From the NCBI RefSeq assembly GCF_000400735.1, contig NZ_KE007366.1, forward strand, positions 372,001-436,000: a DNA stretch of 64,000 bases. Direction: 5' to 3'. Below are positions 1 to 9,136 of the stretch, one piece after another. Source of the stretch: Acinetobacter tandoii DSM 14970 = CIP 107469. GTDB taxonomy: Bacteria; Pseudomonadota; Gammaproteobacteria; Pseudomonadales; Moraxellaceae. The notes below the pieces were generated by a model that searched no databases, was not told the DNA's origin, and was given only the letters and a program-made list of their open reading frames with translations. Numbering within the stretch: the first letter of the stretch is position 1; every line of letters starts with the position of its first letter. The position numbers and the translations under genes were made by a program.

Positions 1-1870
1 GGTCAGTACGGAGTTCAAAGCCTTCGCCTCGGTCTTCACTTTCTTCGGTGGCTTTGGGATGACTCAGTTTACCTAGGTTGAGTTGGCTTGCTGCATGACT
101 GCTTTGCAACTGGGCACTAATTTGACCTGTGCTGTCATCAAATCGGAGCTGGTTAAAGCCCTCTCCCTGATATTCTTTAGATTTAATGCCTGCCAGTTTT
201 TTGGTATCAGGGAGTTGTCCTGCATTATCAAATTTTGTAGGAGAACGCTGTGCTTCATGAAGACGCCCCACCACGAAAGGACGATCTATGTCTCCTTGAA
301 AGAAGTCAATGACTACAATTTCCCCAATACGCGGCAAGAAACGTGCCCCGTAGCCTTCACCTGCCCATGGGGTCAGTACATCCACCCAAGCAGAGTCCGT
401 ATCGTTATCATTGCTGCCCGCGCCGCCATCATGCATATGGTCTTCATTTCTTGTGAATAAAAAGCGGACTTTGATGCGTCCCCATTCATCCACATGGATT
501 TCTTCACCATTCGGTCCAACCACCTGAGCACGTTGCGGGTGGGCAGCTGGGCGATGCTGCTCAGGATGATAAGCGGGGACAGTTTTAATCTGTCGACGTT
601 GTAAGCTCAGCAGATTGCCTTGGCGCTGTTCACTTGCAATGCTGCTTAGTGTAGACGTGAATTGCCAATGACTTTGTTGGAGAAGTTGCTCCAATTGCTG
701 GTTTAAATCTTTAGGTAGGTTATTTTGGCTATAAAAGGTTTTTTCGGTAATGAGAAATTCTTTGTCTGCACCACTGTGTTGATTAATTTCAGGATGATCT
801 TGCAGTTCAAACCAGTAACCCACATGAGCATCTCGCACCGTAGACTGGGCACAGAAATGCTTGGCTTGTGCATTGTAGTAGTCCGATAGCTGCTGGTTAA
901 ATTGTTCTAGTTGTGGATTGCCCGATGCTGTTGCACCATCCTCCCCATTCAGGTCTTGCATCCATGCGGGTGAAAAATGCCATGCTTGCTCTAGCCCTAA
1001 ACTTGCAACATCATACTGCTCACTCTGCTGATGTTTGCTTTGTACACTGCCTGCACCATCATCTTGGGTCAGTGCATCAGCTTGCCAGCGCTGAACATGC
1101 ACTGCTGTGGGCTGTAACTGGCGTTGTGCCTGCCAATCGATAATGCTATCTACGACTTGAACGGCACTACTCTGATGAAAGCGGATAAAACGTCGTGGCA
1201 GGACTTGGTAGTGCTGGTTATCATCAATTAAGCGTAGCTTTTGTGCTTGAATCGGTTGGTGAATTTGGGCAAGCAGTGTTTGTGCTTCATCAATCAGCCA
1301 ACTCATCCCTTCACTTCTGAGTAGACGTGTCAGAAAGTCATAATCACTTTCATTGCTTTGCATGATGAAAGGTCGAATGTCATACTCTCGGCTCAGCCCT
1401 GCTAAATCAAGGCTCAGGCTTGCCGCAAATAGCGGACTTTTTTGTTGCCACTCTTGGAACAGTATGTTGACCACATCCACCACATTTTTATTCATAAACA
1501 CACGACTGTTACGGCGTTGTTTCCATAATGTGGTCGGGTCTTCAAGTGTGAGGCGATATAAGGTCAGTGCACCATCGCTTGCTCCAGCTTGAGCTTGGGT
1601 GATGATACCTGTGATACGGCTCAATTGGCCTGTGTCAGTCACTTGGTCGATAGCAACCTGACAGCCAATAAACTGTTTTAGCGGAATAAATGCATGTGTC
1701 GACATGCAAATTAAACTGGCGGTTAGGCCTTGATTTAAGCCATGCGTCCCGTCTATTCGCTGTAAATAGACCTGCTGATTCAGCAACGCATTGGCAAACT
1801 GGATATGCAATACACGTTTTTGTGTAGTGAATCCTAGCTGTTCTAAAGCAGCATAAATATGATTCAACAT
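1..1870 (-). CDS. vgrG: Type VI secretion tip protein VgrG (3' end beyond the window)
   Basis: The reading frame starts at the ATG at 1868-1870 (MLNHIYAALEQLG) and stays open for 623 codons to the window edge, so the C-terminus is missing. VgrG forms the trimeric spike at the tip of the type VI secretion tube and carries effectors out of the cell. The N-terminal part has the phage gpD-like fold (for example the stretch SNESDYDFLTRLLRSEG). The gp5-type OB-fold region follows near residues 445-520 (EWGRIKVRF, then AGEGYGARFLPRIGEIVVI). The last visible residues still belong to the VgrG gp5-associated region. It is transcribed leftwards, away from the mobile DNA, and is the only obviously chromosomal gene seen. 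Whether the missing end carries an effector extension cannot be told. Confidence 0.93.
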   Translation of the reverse strand, partial: MLNHIYAALEQLGFTTQKRVLHIQFANALLNQQVYLQRIDGTHGLNQGLTASLICMSTHAFIPLKQFIGCQVAIDQVTDTGQLSRITGIITQAQAGASDGALTLYRLTLEDPTTLWKQRRNSRVFMNKNVVDVVNILFQEWQQKSPLFAASLSLDLAGLSREYDIRPFIMQSNESDYDFLTRLLRSEGMSWLIDEAQTLLAQIHQPIQAQKLRLIDDNQHYQVLPRRFIRFHQSSAVQVVDSIIDWQAQRQLQPTAVHVQRWQADALTQDDGAGSVQSKHQQSEQYDVASLGLEQAWHFSPAWMQDLNGEDGATASGNPQLEQFNQQLSDYYNAQAKHFCAQSTVRDAHVGYWFELQDHPEINQHSGADKEFLITEKTFYSQNNLPKDLNQQLEQLLQQSHWQFTSTLSSIASEQRQGNLLSLQRRQIKTVPAYHPEQHRPAAHPQRAQVVGPNGEEIHVDEWGRIKVRFLFTRNEDHMHDGGAGSNDNDTDSAWVDVLTPWAGEGYGARFLPRIGEIVVIDFFQGDIDRPFVVGRLHEAQRSPTKFDNAGQLPDTKKLAGIKSKEYQGEGFNQLRFDDSTGQISAQLQSSHAASQLNLGKLSHPKATEESEDRGEGFELRTD

Positions 1871-2070
1871 AATGTTTTTAATAAATATAAAGTGGATGTC
1901 GTAATTATAAAGTTTGCCGTATAGTATAAAAATTTAGCGTTTTTGACCAGCGCCAGGCTGAATTTTATGGCACTTTATGACGTAAATTGACAATATAGAA
2001 AGCAAATTATGCAGTATTATTTAGGCTATAAACGCATGATTTCATGAATGAAAATGCGCTAAATATTTAA
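1871..2070. other. AT-rich gap upstream of vgrG
   Basis: No credible reading frame or RNA is seen here. It should hold the vgrG promoter. It ends abruptly at the insertion-sequence remnant that starts at 2071. Confidence 0.5.
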
Positions 2071-2139
2071 CGGCTTTGTTGCACAAAGATTTATAATTTG
2101 AAGAGTTTCCAACTCACTCAAACTTCATTCATAACTCGG
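2071..2139. mobile_element. Remnant end of an IS5-family (IS903-like) insertion sequence
   Basis: The bases GGCTTTGTTGCACAAA at 2071-2086 resemble the terminal inverted repeat of IS903-group elements common in Acinetobacter. No transposase follows. At about 2139 the sequence switches to integrase homology, so only one end is left. The family call rests on memory of terminal repeat sequences, not on a search. Confidence 0.5.
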
Positions 2140-2885
2140 GTATTCCACTTATGACCATCTAGATCAAATTCATCCCAACGTGCTTGTAGTAACTCACTGA
2201 CTCGAACACCAGTCAGCATAATTAAAATGATAGCATGATGTGTCTGAGCATCACTTGGATAAGCTCTAACTTTCCTTAGAAATTCAGGCATATCTGAAGC
2301 AGGTAATGATGCTAAATTTTTCACACGCTTATTTTTCAGTGCATAAACCAAATCACCCGCAGGATTATCGTAACGATATCCATGAGCAATCGCATATTTC
2401 ATTACCATACCACAGCGGGATAAAGTCCGTTTTGCCACTTCAAGCGATCCTCTAGCCTCAATCTTTTTAATAATTTACAGTATTTCAGGTGCCTGAATCT
2501 GATTGATGCGCTTATTGCCTAGAGCAATATAAAGCTCATCTAAAGAAGCTCGAACATTACTAATATGTTTAGATGACCACGTTTCTTTCTGGTTATTAAA
2601 CCAATCTTCTGCGACATTATTAAAATAAGGCTGCACCTCCTCAACCTCAGTCATATTTTTGAGTTTATACCTAAGATCAAGCGCTATCTCTCTTGCACGC
2701 TTTAGACTCAGTTCAGGATAAACACCCAATGCTTTTGACTTCCTTTGTCCATTTTCCGTATATCTAATAGACCAATATTTTTTCCCATTCGGATCGATTC
2801 GCAAAGAGAGACCATTAATATCAGAAAGGCGATACTGTTTTTCTTGAGGCTGTGCTTTTTTACACATCACATCAGTTAGTGACAT
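2118..2885 (-). pseudogene. Truncated tyrosine integrase with an in-frame stop (element A remnant)
   Basis: This is a close relative of the intact integrase at 33995-35131: both begin MSLTD and share the YRLSD, GLSL and long central stretches. Two defects are visible. A TAA near 2472-2474 replaces the glutamine codon of the intact copy (ILQIIKK reads IL-stop-IIKK) in the same frame. The homology also stops after WDEFDLDGHKW, so the catalytic C-terminal half (HxxR and the tyrosine) is gone, replaced at about 2139 by the insertion-sequence end. The gene cannot make a working recombinase. It marks an older integration event at this site. Confidence 0.88.
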
Positions 2886-3000
2886 ATCTTTGTCCCACTT
2901 AATTAAACTTATTTAGTGGGTCAAATTGTCCCAATATTGACCCACACAAAGCAAAAATAGGGTCAAATGGCTCTGGACAGAATCGGACAATACAGCCAAT

Positions 3001-3037
3001 AAAAAAGCCCTTAAACATTGAGTTTAAAGGCTTTTTT
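3001..3037. terminator. Hairpin terminator upstream of the integrase remnant
   Basis: A stem AAAAAAGCCCTTAAAC / GTTTAAAGGCTTTTTT with a short loop and flanking A and T runs can terminate in both directions. A nearly identical hairpin sits at 35246-35282 in front of the intact related integrase, so it is part of the element end. Confidence 0.7.
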
Positions 3038-3065
3038 ACATTCAGTCGAACTGCTCTGAATTGAA

Positions 3066-3089
3066 TTTTGGGGCTGTCGTCAATTAAAC
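3066..3089. other. Degenerate attachment-site copy
   Basis: The bases TTTTGGGGCTGTCGTCAATT align with the attachment copies at 7155 and 35315, including part of the tRNA-like T-arm segment (GTCA-TT-AAC) seen at 7155. It lies the same distance upstream of an integrase start as those copies do. It is probably the old junction between elements A and B, decayed by point changes. Confidence 0.5.
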
Positions 3090-3191
3090 TAAACATATAA
3101 GCAATTGATAAAATTTAAAATAAATTTTATTTAACCCAAAACCATACAAAATACCATACAAAAACTTTCTTAAATAAAAGTGAGAGTAGTA

Positions 3192-3974
3192 TCAAAATAC
3201 AGTTTTAATTACCTTATCTACTCCCTCAACCAACTCCAGAACCTCCTCTTTTGTTGGCTCTCGCTCTTTATTATGATCACACAAATTTCTGATATCACCG
3301 AGATGCTGAATAAATCGCCATTTAGGTGTATCAATAATCTCATTTTCTTTTAAAAGTTGATAAAAATCAGATATTGAAGGATGCTTTTTCCGTGTACTTA
3401 ATCCATGTAACTCACAAACATGTCCTAAGTGCTTTTCTAGGACAACACCTGCAATTGCTCCTGCACCTCTAGCAAAACCTTTCTTGGCTAAATCTTTTGC
3501 AGCTCCAAGTTCTGAATCATAAATATCTGCCTGAATGACTTCCTTGATGTCAAATAATTGACTCTCAAATCTTTTTTGAGCAGATTTTAATATTGTAATT
3601 TGATTTTGCATCTTGGGAATTGCAGCAGACTGGTTGGAAACGGCTTGCCCGCCTCTCGATGTTTTCAAACCTAAAAGATAATCTGAAATCCCATAGGTTA
3701 AGAAATCGATTTCTTTTCTCTTTTCATCTTTATATTGCTTAACAAAATCTGCTAATCGATCAGGAATGATTTGTTTTATAACTAAAAGTGCTTCTGAATA
3801 CCAAATGTCATACTCTGTTATGAAATTAGGAAATTCTATATCTTTTTCCTGAAACATTTTTACTGATTCGGGCGACAGCTGTCCCTGTGCATTTGCCATA
3901 GAATAATAAAGGAGATCTCCTTGTCTTATCAAATCTTTCAATTCCATTTTTAATTTATCAAACTTAGATTCCAC
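3192..3974 (-). CDS. HEPN-like domain protein, possible abortive-infection factor
   Basis: A 260-residue protein of no family I can name with certainty. The N-terminal half is helical and polar. The C-terminal 110 residues contain RNLCDH, which fits the R-x4-6-H signature of HEPN ribonuclease or DUF4145-type domains, in a helix before the end (HLGDIRNLCDHNKEREPTKEEVLELVEG). HEPN proteins often act as RNA-cutting effectors in toxin-antitoxin and anti-phage systems; that role here is inference. It is the only cargo-like gene of small element B and stands alone, with no partner antitoxin visible. The start ATG at 3974 is preceded by an AAAAGAGGACT purine stretch. Confidence 0.6.
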   Translation of the reverse strand: MESKFDKLKMELKDLIRQGDLLYYSMANAQGQLSPESVKMFQEKDIEFPNFITEYDIWYSEALLVIKQIIPDRLADFVKQYKDEKRKEIDFLTYGISDYLLGLKTSRGGQAVSNQSAAIPKMQNQITILKSAQKRFESQLFDIKEVIQADIYDSELGAAKDLAKKGFARGAGAIAGVVLEKHLGHVCELHGLSTRKKHPSISDFYQLLKENEIIDTPKWRFIQHLGDIRNLCDHNKEREPTKEEVLELVEGVDKVIKTVF

Positions 3975-4114
3975 AGTAGTCCTCTTTTAAGTTACTTTTC
4001 ATTATGCATATAGATTTCTAATAATATAAATTTATAACATGTTTACTATAAGTTATTCATTTGATGATTATAAAAAACCAAGACAACATAAGCTATCTTG
4101 GCCTTTATCATATT

Positions 4115-4315
4115 TTAACAATAACGTTTTTTCTTTTTATCTTCCCACCAATCTAACAATTCACTGTGATCAAAATACACAGCAGCTTGCCTGCTTGCAC
4201 CTTCCTTAATTGGTCGAGGAAAACTTGGATCATCCTTAACCATTTTATTCAACTTATCGCGTTGTACAGATAAAAAATGGCAAGTTTCATTCATCGTTAA
4301 TCTCAACTTTTGCAT
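4115..4315 (-). CDS. AlpA-like DNA-binding regulator of element B
   Basis: A 66-residue protein with the short MerR-like helix-turn-helix of AlpA/excisionase proteins: an N-terminal LTMNETCHFLSVQRDKLNKMV segment, then the wing FPRPIKEG, then the helix FDHSELLDWWEDKKKK. AlpA-like proteins activate the integrase gene or act as excisionase in P4-like elements. It lies between the HEPN-like gene and the replication pseudogene on the same strand, which fits a small integrative element. Confidence 0.75.
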   Translation of the reverse strand: MQKLRLTMNETCHFLSVQRDKLNKMVKDDPSFPRPIKEGASRQAAVYFDHSELLDWWEDKKKKRYC

Positions 4316-4370
4316 CCTATTTATACCCCCTTAAAACCGTTATATTGCGTGTTATAGCTACGTTTTCCAT

Positions 4371-5402
4371 TCATAGCAATATTCCATACTGCTTAGCCAA
4401 ATCACGCTTAAATCGCACTGTAGTAGATGCTGTATAGGCTATTGGCAATGCTCCCTGCTTGTAGGTTGCCAAGAATCTTACATACTTCGGTGGCAAGTCT
4501 GCTTAAGCTATCGGAGCTGGTAAATTCAGTAGTGCATGCTGATCATCAACTGTTTTCACAACTAAATCATGATCCCAAACATGACCGTAATTTAAATTGT
4601 TATCACGTAAATGCTGACTATATAAACGTACCTCACATCGAACCATACAATCTGCATATGCTTGCAATTCTGCTGTGATACGTTTGTGCTGCTTCTTGTG
4701 CGTACTAACCTCAGTGCCTTTATGGTAATAAAGCAGAGTTGTACGTGTACTCCTCAAACCAAAGTAAGTACCATTATCCTGCGTTTCTTTCTTACGCCGT
4801 GGATAAGTACCATGCTCTTTGATCTTTGCCAAATACACTTGAGCTTGCTGTTTATCAGCAAATAGAATCGCTTTATTCAAGTCAATACGATGAATCTTAA
4901 ACAGCCCTTGCTTGATATTATCTAGCTCGTCATTTGTCGGAGTTAAGGCATCAAATACATGAGTCAACTCATCAACTGTATCTGAAACTAATTGGATTAA
5001 ATCGGTACTACCTGTGACATTATGTCCGTATAACCACTTAAACAAGTTACCCTGTATGACTATCGTATTAGCATTTTTAGCTTTAACTTGTATCCGATCA
5101 TTATGAGAACCATGTACCCATTGCTGACCATAAGATTCTTGTTGTCTTGAATACACACCATCAAATTTAGTAAAAGGAACTACTACTTTCTCAGATAATT
5201 CACTTGGATTATTTGTTAGTTGTAATTCTATTTTTAAGTAGTCTATAGCGTATAAATTAAGGTTAGTTTTTTCCTCGTTAGTTGCTAAGTTAAGGTTAAG
5301 GTTAAGGTTTTGGATATTAATTCTCCTTTTAACAAATTTTAGAATGCAGAAAACCCCACACCTCGATAGTTCCTTTTGAACTAGATGTAGAGCAGTTAAG
5401 TT
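4371..5402 (-). pseudogene. Filamentous-phage-type replication initiator (gene II/X family), nonsense-mutated
   Basis: The frame encodes a phage/plasmid replication protein of the CRI/X family (YSRQQESYGQQWVHGSHNDRIQ, KIHRIDLNKAI, LRSTRTTLLYYHKGTE). An in-frame TAA at 4503-4505 follows LLNLPAPIA. The same frame then continues with family-like sequence (ADLPPKYVRFLATY, TTVRFKRDLAKQYGI) to a TGA at 4371, so the stop most likely replaced a glutamine codon. Upstream the frame is open to 5402 but has no ATG; the first GTG is at 5156, inside conserved sequence. The 5' end as given is only the limit of the open frame and the true start is unknown. Replication by this protein is probably lost, unless the stop is read through. 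Confidence 0.8.
5290..5309. repeat. Hexanucleotide run TTAAGG x3
   Basis: Three exact TTAAGG units plus two further bases lie in the upstream part of the replication frame. If translated on the minus strand they give an alternating Asn-Leu run, so this part may be non-coding. Confidence 0.7.
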
Positions 5403-5564
5403 TTAGATTGAATTACCCTGACTTGGATAATTTAGAAATTAACTATGCAATTGCACAATCATTCCGTTATGTTGCATTAACATAGAACATAAGACTTTTC
5501 AATATAATTTATTTATTAAAATATTTCAACTGTTATGTGATTGTTTTTTAACCACTTAGGCTTA

Positions 5565-5686
5565 TTGTTAAACCCTCGCCCTAATGTAAACCAACCTTAA
5601 ATTTTATAAATTAACAATGGGCGTGGGGAACAAGTTTGCCCGACATCTAAGAAATATCGACAATTTGTATACATAGGGTTTAACAA
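5565..5686. other. Inverted repeat, candidate replication origin of element B
   Basis: TTGTTAAACCCT at 5565-5576 is the exact inverse of AGGGTTTAACAA at 5675-5686, 98 bases apart. It lies in the 330-base gap (5403-5729) between the decayed replication gene and the integrase, and no gene is seen in that gap. The position next to a rolling-circle-type initiator suggests a replication origin or a partner-protein site; that is inference. Confidence 0.4.
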
Positions 5687-5729
5687 TCTGAACTACACCC
5701 AACGGCGTTTTAGGCATGATTTTAAAATA

Positions 5730-6974
5730 TCAAGCTTTCTTAAATTGAATAACATTTTCATCAGCTAACTTTTCCAAATAATCGGCATACCATTGCATCA
5801 TGACTTTCCGCTCATCAAAATGTGTCGCTTTATCATATGTTCCTTTAACACCATCTTTAGCATGTGCTAAACAAGCTTCCACGACTTGAGGCTTGTCACT
5901 AAACTGGTTATTTAGAATTGTACTGGCAATATGGCGAAACCCATGAGGGTTTTGCTTTCCACCATATCCCATTCTCTTTAACGCTTCGATAAAGACTGTA
6001 TCGGACTTAGGCTTATTTTTACTGGTTCTGCTTGGAAATAGGTAATCTGAATAACCTGTTAATTGTTTTAGCTCTTGTAACAATTCCAAAACTTGTCTTA
6101 CTAACGGTACTTTGTGTTCTTTCCCCATCTTCATTCTTGATGCTGGAATTAACCATATACCCTTTTCCAAATCAAACTCCCCCCAAGTCGCCTCTCTTAA
6201 TTCTGATGGTCTACTAAAGATTATTGAAAGCAATTTAAGACCAATACGTGTATCCAATGCTGGATATTTATCTATAGCTCGCAATAATGCTGGCAGTTCC
6301 TCATCACTTACATGCTTCATCCCATTACTTTCGTGCTTTTTCAGATACTTATGCAAATTAGTAATAGGGTTATATGTTGCTTTACCTGTTACCTCAGCAT
6401 AATCATACATTTCTCGCACCAATGCTGTAACGCGCTGCCCTGTTTCAATAATCGGCTTACCTGTACGAGGGTTAAGTTTCTTTTGAATATCCTGAAAAAG
6501 ACCATGCCATTCTTGCTTGGTGATATTTCGGTAATCCTTTTTACCCATTGTAGGCATGACATGGTTATTTAGTGCACCTACATTTCTAGCCTTAGTATCA
6601 GGTGTCCATGTTTTTGTAAGATAAAACTCTTCAGCGAGTTGTTGAAAAGTAAAAGCCCCTTGCTCCAATGTCGCTAGTCTAACTTCCGCTTTCTGTACAA
6701 CTGGATCAACACCTTGAGCAATTAACTTACGAGCCTCATCAGCTTTCTTTCTTGCAAAGCTTCCACCAACTTCAGGATATGTACCTAAACCCACCCATGA
6801 CCACTTACCAGTGCTAGGCTTTTTATATCTTAACTCCCATCGCTTATTGCCTTTAGGGTGAACTACAAAATGTAAGTTATTTCCGTCATTAATGCGGTAC
6901 TCTTTTTCTTCTGCTTCCAATGAACCTAATACGGTATCTCGCATCGGATAAGACTTTACATCTGATTTTTTCAT
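5730..6974 (-). CDS. int: Tyrosine integrase of element B (P4 type, DUF4102 N-terminus)
   Basis: A site-specific recombinase of the P4-integrase type. The N-terminal DUF4102 domain (YRINDGNNLHFVVHPKG, YKKPSTGKWSWVGLGTYP) is followed by a core-binding domain and the catalytic domain. Numbered from an upstream GTG at 7001, visible catalytic residues are Arg269 (SELRE), His353 and Arg356 (HGFRH), His380 and the nucleophile Tyr389 (KGTYDKATHF). All are present, so it should be active. I chose the ATG at 6974 (MKKSDVK); the GTG at 7001 would add nine residues. The gene points away from the attachment copy at 7155, the same layout as the integrase at 33995. Confidence 0.92.
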   Translation of the reverse strand: MKKSDVKSYPMRDTVLGSLEAEEKEYRINDGNNLHFVVHPKGNKRWELRYKKPSTGKWSWVGLGTYPEVGGSFARKKADEARKLIAQGVDPVVQKAEVRLATLEQGAFTFQQLAEEFYLTKTWTPDTKARNVGALNNHVMPTMGKKDYRNITKQEWHGLFQDIQKKLNPRTGKPIIETGQRVTALVREMYDYAEVTGKATYNPITNLHKYLKKHESNGMKHVSDEELPALLRAIDKYPALDTRIGLKLLSIIFSRPSELREATWGEFDLEKGIWLIPASRMKMGKEHKVPLVRQVLELLQELKQLTGYSDYLFPSRTSKNKPKSDTVFIEALKRMGYGGKQNPHGFRHIASTILNNQFSDKPQVVEACLAHAKDGVKGTYDKATHFDERKVMMQWYADYLEKLADENVIQFKKA

Positions 6975-7154
6975 CGTATGTCTTGTATGGTGGCTTTTCA
7001 CTAACTCACACTATACACGCTACCATACACAGCAACAAGCTATAAGAAACTTCATATAACGGCATAAACAGGCATAAAAAAAGCCTAAACCATTAAGATT
7101 TAAGCTTTATTTACTTATATAACGTCATATTGCGTTATACAAATTTAAGTATTC

Positions 7155-7178
7155 GGTGGAGGTGGCGTCAGTTGAACC
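7155..7178. other. Attachment site matching the tmRNA 3' end
   Basis: GGTGGAGGTGGCG, two differing bases and AGTTGAACC read in reverse as a T-arm plus acceptor 3' end, which matches what I recall of the bacterial ssrA 3' end. The rest of the RNA gene is absent. It is the junction between element B on the left and element C on the right. The same 13-base core recurs at 35315. The gap 7002-7430 otherwise shows only AT-rich promoter-like sequence for the next gene. Confidence 0.7.
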
Positions 7179-7430
7179 AATTTTACAAGATATTGATTTT
7201 ATTAGTTTTAAAATAAATTAAGAAGATGCTTTACCCAGTTTTTACCCATTGATTTTTAAGGCATTTTTTCGGGTAAAAATCTTGTTCAAATCCTATCTCA
7301 GGACTTGAACTTGAATTATAAATATAACAGATTTAATTAAAGACTAAAAATAAAATGATATAACATTTCATATATTGTTTTCATGTAATATAAGTCCAAA
7401 GTATCTTGTAGCATTTAGGGAGAAAAAGGA

Positions 7431-8163
7431 ATGTTTGATGATATTGATCAATTGAAACGAAAATTAGATCAGTACCGTCCTCTTTCGCCTTCTATTATAA
7501 AAAATTTGCTAGATGATCTGATTGTACGTTGGACTTACCACTCCAATGCCATTGAAGGGAATAGCTTAACCCTACTAGAAACTAAAGTTGTGCTTGAAGG
7601 TATCGCTATAGGGGGGAAATTACTGCGAGAGCACTTTGAAGTAATCAATCACCGTAATGCGATCTACTATGTTGAAGACATCATCAAGAAACAAGAACCT
7701 TTTTCTGAATGGCAAATCCGGAACATCCACCAATTGATTCTTAAAAATATTGATGATGACAATGCCGGACGTTACAGACAGCAAAACGTACTGATTTCAG
7801 GTGGCTACCACTCCCCCACCTGATTACACCTTATTGAATGACAAAATGGCTCAATTTGTAGATTGGTACAATACTGAAGCAGATCAACTCCACCCTATTG
7901 AACGGGCAGCCAAAGTACATGCTGACTTTGTGGGCATACATCCATTTATTGATGGTAATGGTCGTACATCACGGCTATTGATGAATTTAGAATTGATGAA
8001 AGCTGGCTATCCGCCATGTGTTATTAAGGTTGAAAACCGTTTGGCTTACTATGACGCTCTAGATCAATGGATGACTTACGGAAAAACTGAAGCCTTTATC
8101 AAGTTAGTCTCCAATGCAATTATCGAAGGTTTTAAGCCATATCAATTGGTTCTAGGCCTTTGA
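7431..8163 (+). pseudogene. Fic-family AMP-transferase, frameshifted
   Basis: Two overlapping frames together make one Fic protein of about 240 residues. The first (7431-7823) carries the N-terminal inhibitory helix motif SNAIEGN of class II Fic proteins. The second (to 8163) carries the intact catalytic motif HPFIDGNGRTSR. They are joined at GGTGGCTACC near 7800-7809, where removing one G restores the frame through to PPDYTLL. Fic proteins transfer AMP to target proteins, often as toxins, and the inhibitory helix holds them in check. Either this copy is broken or the extra G is a sequencing error. The second frame could start at a GTG at 7801, which would give a Fic core without its inhibitory helix. 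Confidence 0.85.
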
Positions 8164-8202
8164 ACTCCTCACACTCAATATATTTTAGACGAGAAGAATA
8201 CT

Positions 8203-8272
8203 GCTTGTACGGTAGCTTGTACGGTAGCTTGTACGGTAGCTTGTACGGTAGCTTGTACGGTAGCTTGTACGA
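8203..8272. repeat. 12-bp tandem repeat, about six copies
   Basis: The unit GCTTGTACGGTA is repeated exactly five times and then partly a sixth time, directly after the Fic frame. The surrounding gap 8164-8473 has no gene. Units this perfect expand and contract by slippage, so length probably varies between strains. Confidence 0.95.
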
Positions 8273-8473
8273 TGTATCACAATTTACTGTTCAATCAAAT
8301 ATTATCTCCAAAATTAACTCAATAAATGATAGTTAATCTGAATGATTTGTATTAGCTTGCAATGTAATGCATCGTATCGTGGTAAGCTTTTTGGTTTTGG
8401 TAAATCAGACTTTCAACAAGAATATTCGTAACTGTATCTAATATGCTTTAAAAATAGAAATAAGCGTATTAGA

Positions 8474-9136
8474 TTAACTTTGAAAATTAATATAAATTAA
8501 TATAGTAATAAAAACTAAATTAACAATGCTTACAATGATTAATCCGACCTGTAATTTACTATTTTCTTGACGTTGGGTGTCGAATTGTAAAGAAATCTTT
8601 TCTAACTCATCAGAACTTTCATTTAATTGTTTTTTCATTAATTCAAATTTGTTTGTAGTATCTCCAGATTGGTCTCTTAAAAATCTTTCTATATCATCAA
8701 ATTGAGTATCAATATGTAATAAGCTTTTATGTAATTCATTTTTTAAATTTTCTAAGCTTTTATTATAATCTTCTTTATGATCTTTTACTAATTGCGTAAT
8801 TTCCTGTTGATATACTTTCAGAATACTTTCAATATCATTGAATCTTTCATTTACACTACGTGATATTAAATTACTTTGATCTCCAATTGATTCTTTAATC
8901 GCATCAAAACCATCAACATTATCTTCAAATATTTTCTTTATTTCTTTTTTTATATTATTACTTATAGAAATATTTTCTTTTATTTTTTCTTTAGCATTCT
9001 CAATAGTCCACTTTAAATCATCAACATGATTTTCAATATTTTCATTTAATGGTGTATTAATAATTTTATTAACGAGCTGTTTTAAGTCATCCATGGACGT
9101 ATCATTTACATCTAAAATATCAGTTTTATTTAACAT
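8474..9136 (-). CDS. Coiled-coil membrane protein, third gene of the GTPase operon
   Basis: A 220-residue protein, nearly all charged heptad-like helix (residues 15-190), ending in one membrane segment near residues 196-217 (VGLIIVSIVNLVFITILIYI). That makes it a C-terminally anchored protein with a long cytoplasmic coiled coil. No known family is recognised. Its start codon overlaps the stop of the 626-residue GTPase by one base (TAATG), so the two are translationally coupled. A membrane anchor or adaptor for the two GTPases is the simplest reading, by inference. The base composition is very AT-rich, like the rest of the operon. Confidence 0.8.
   Translation of the reverse strand: MLNKTDILDVNDTSMDDLKQLVNKIINTPLNENIENHVDDLKWTIENAKEKIKENISISNNIKKEIKKIFEDNVDGFDAIKESIGDQSNLISRSVNERFNDIESILKVYQQEITQLVKDHKEDYNKSLENLKNELHKSLLHIDTQFDDIERFLRDQSGDTTNKFELMKKQLNESSDELEKISLQFDTQRQENSKLQVGLIIVSIVNLVFITILIYINFQS

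Noticed and set aside
83..1592. Rightward frames at the left edge
   Set aside because: They are shadows of vgrG, whose opposite-strand frame is open for 623 codons with clear domains.
4371..5402. Recoding of TAA as glutamine, since two pseudogenes show Gln-to-TAA
   Set aside because: Many intact genes in the window end with TAA at family-typical lengths, so TAA is a normal stop.
8203..8272. CRISPR array
   Set aside because: The 12-base units are directly adjacent with no spacers, and no cas genes are near.
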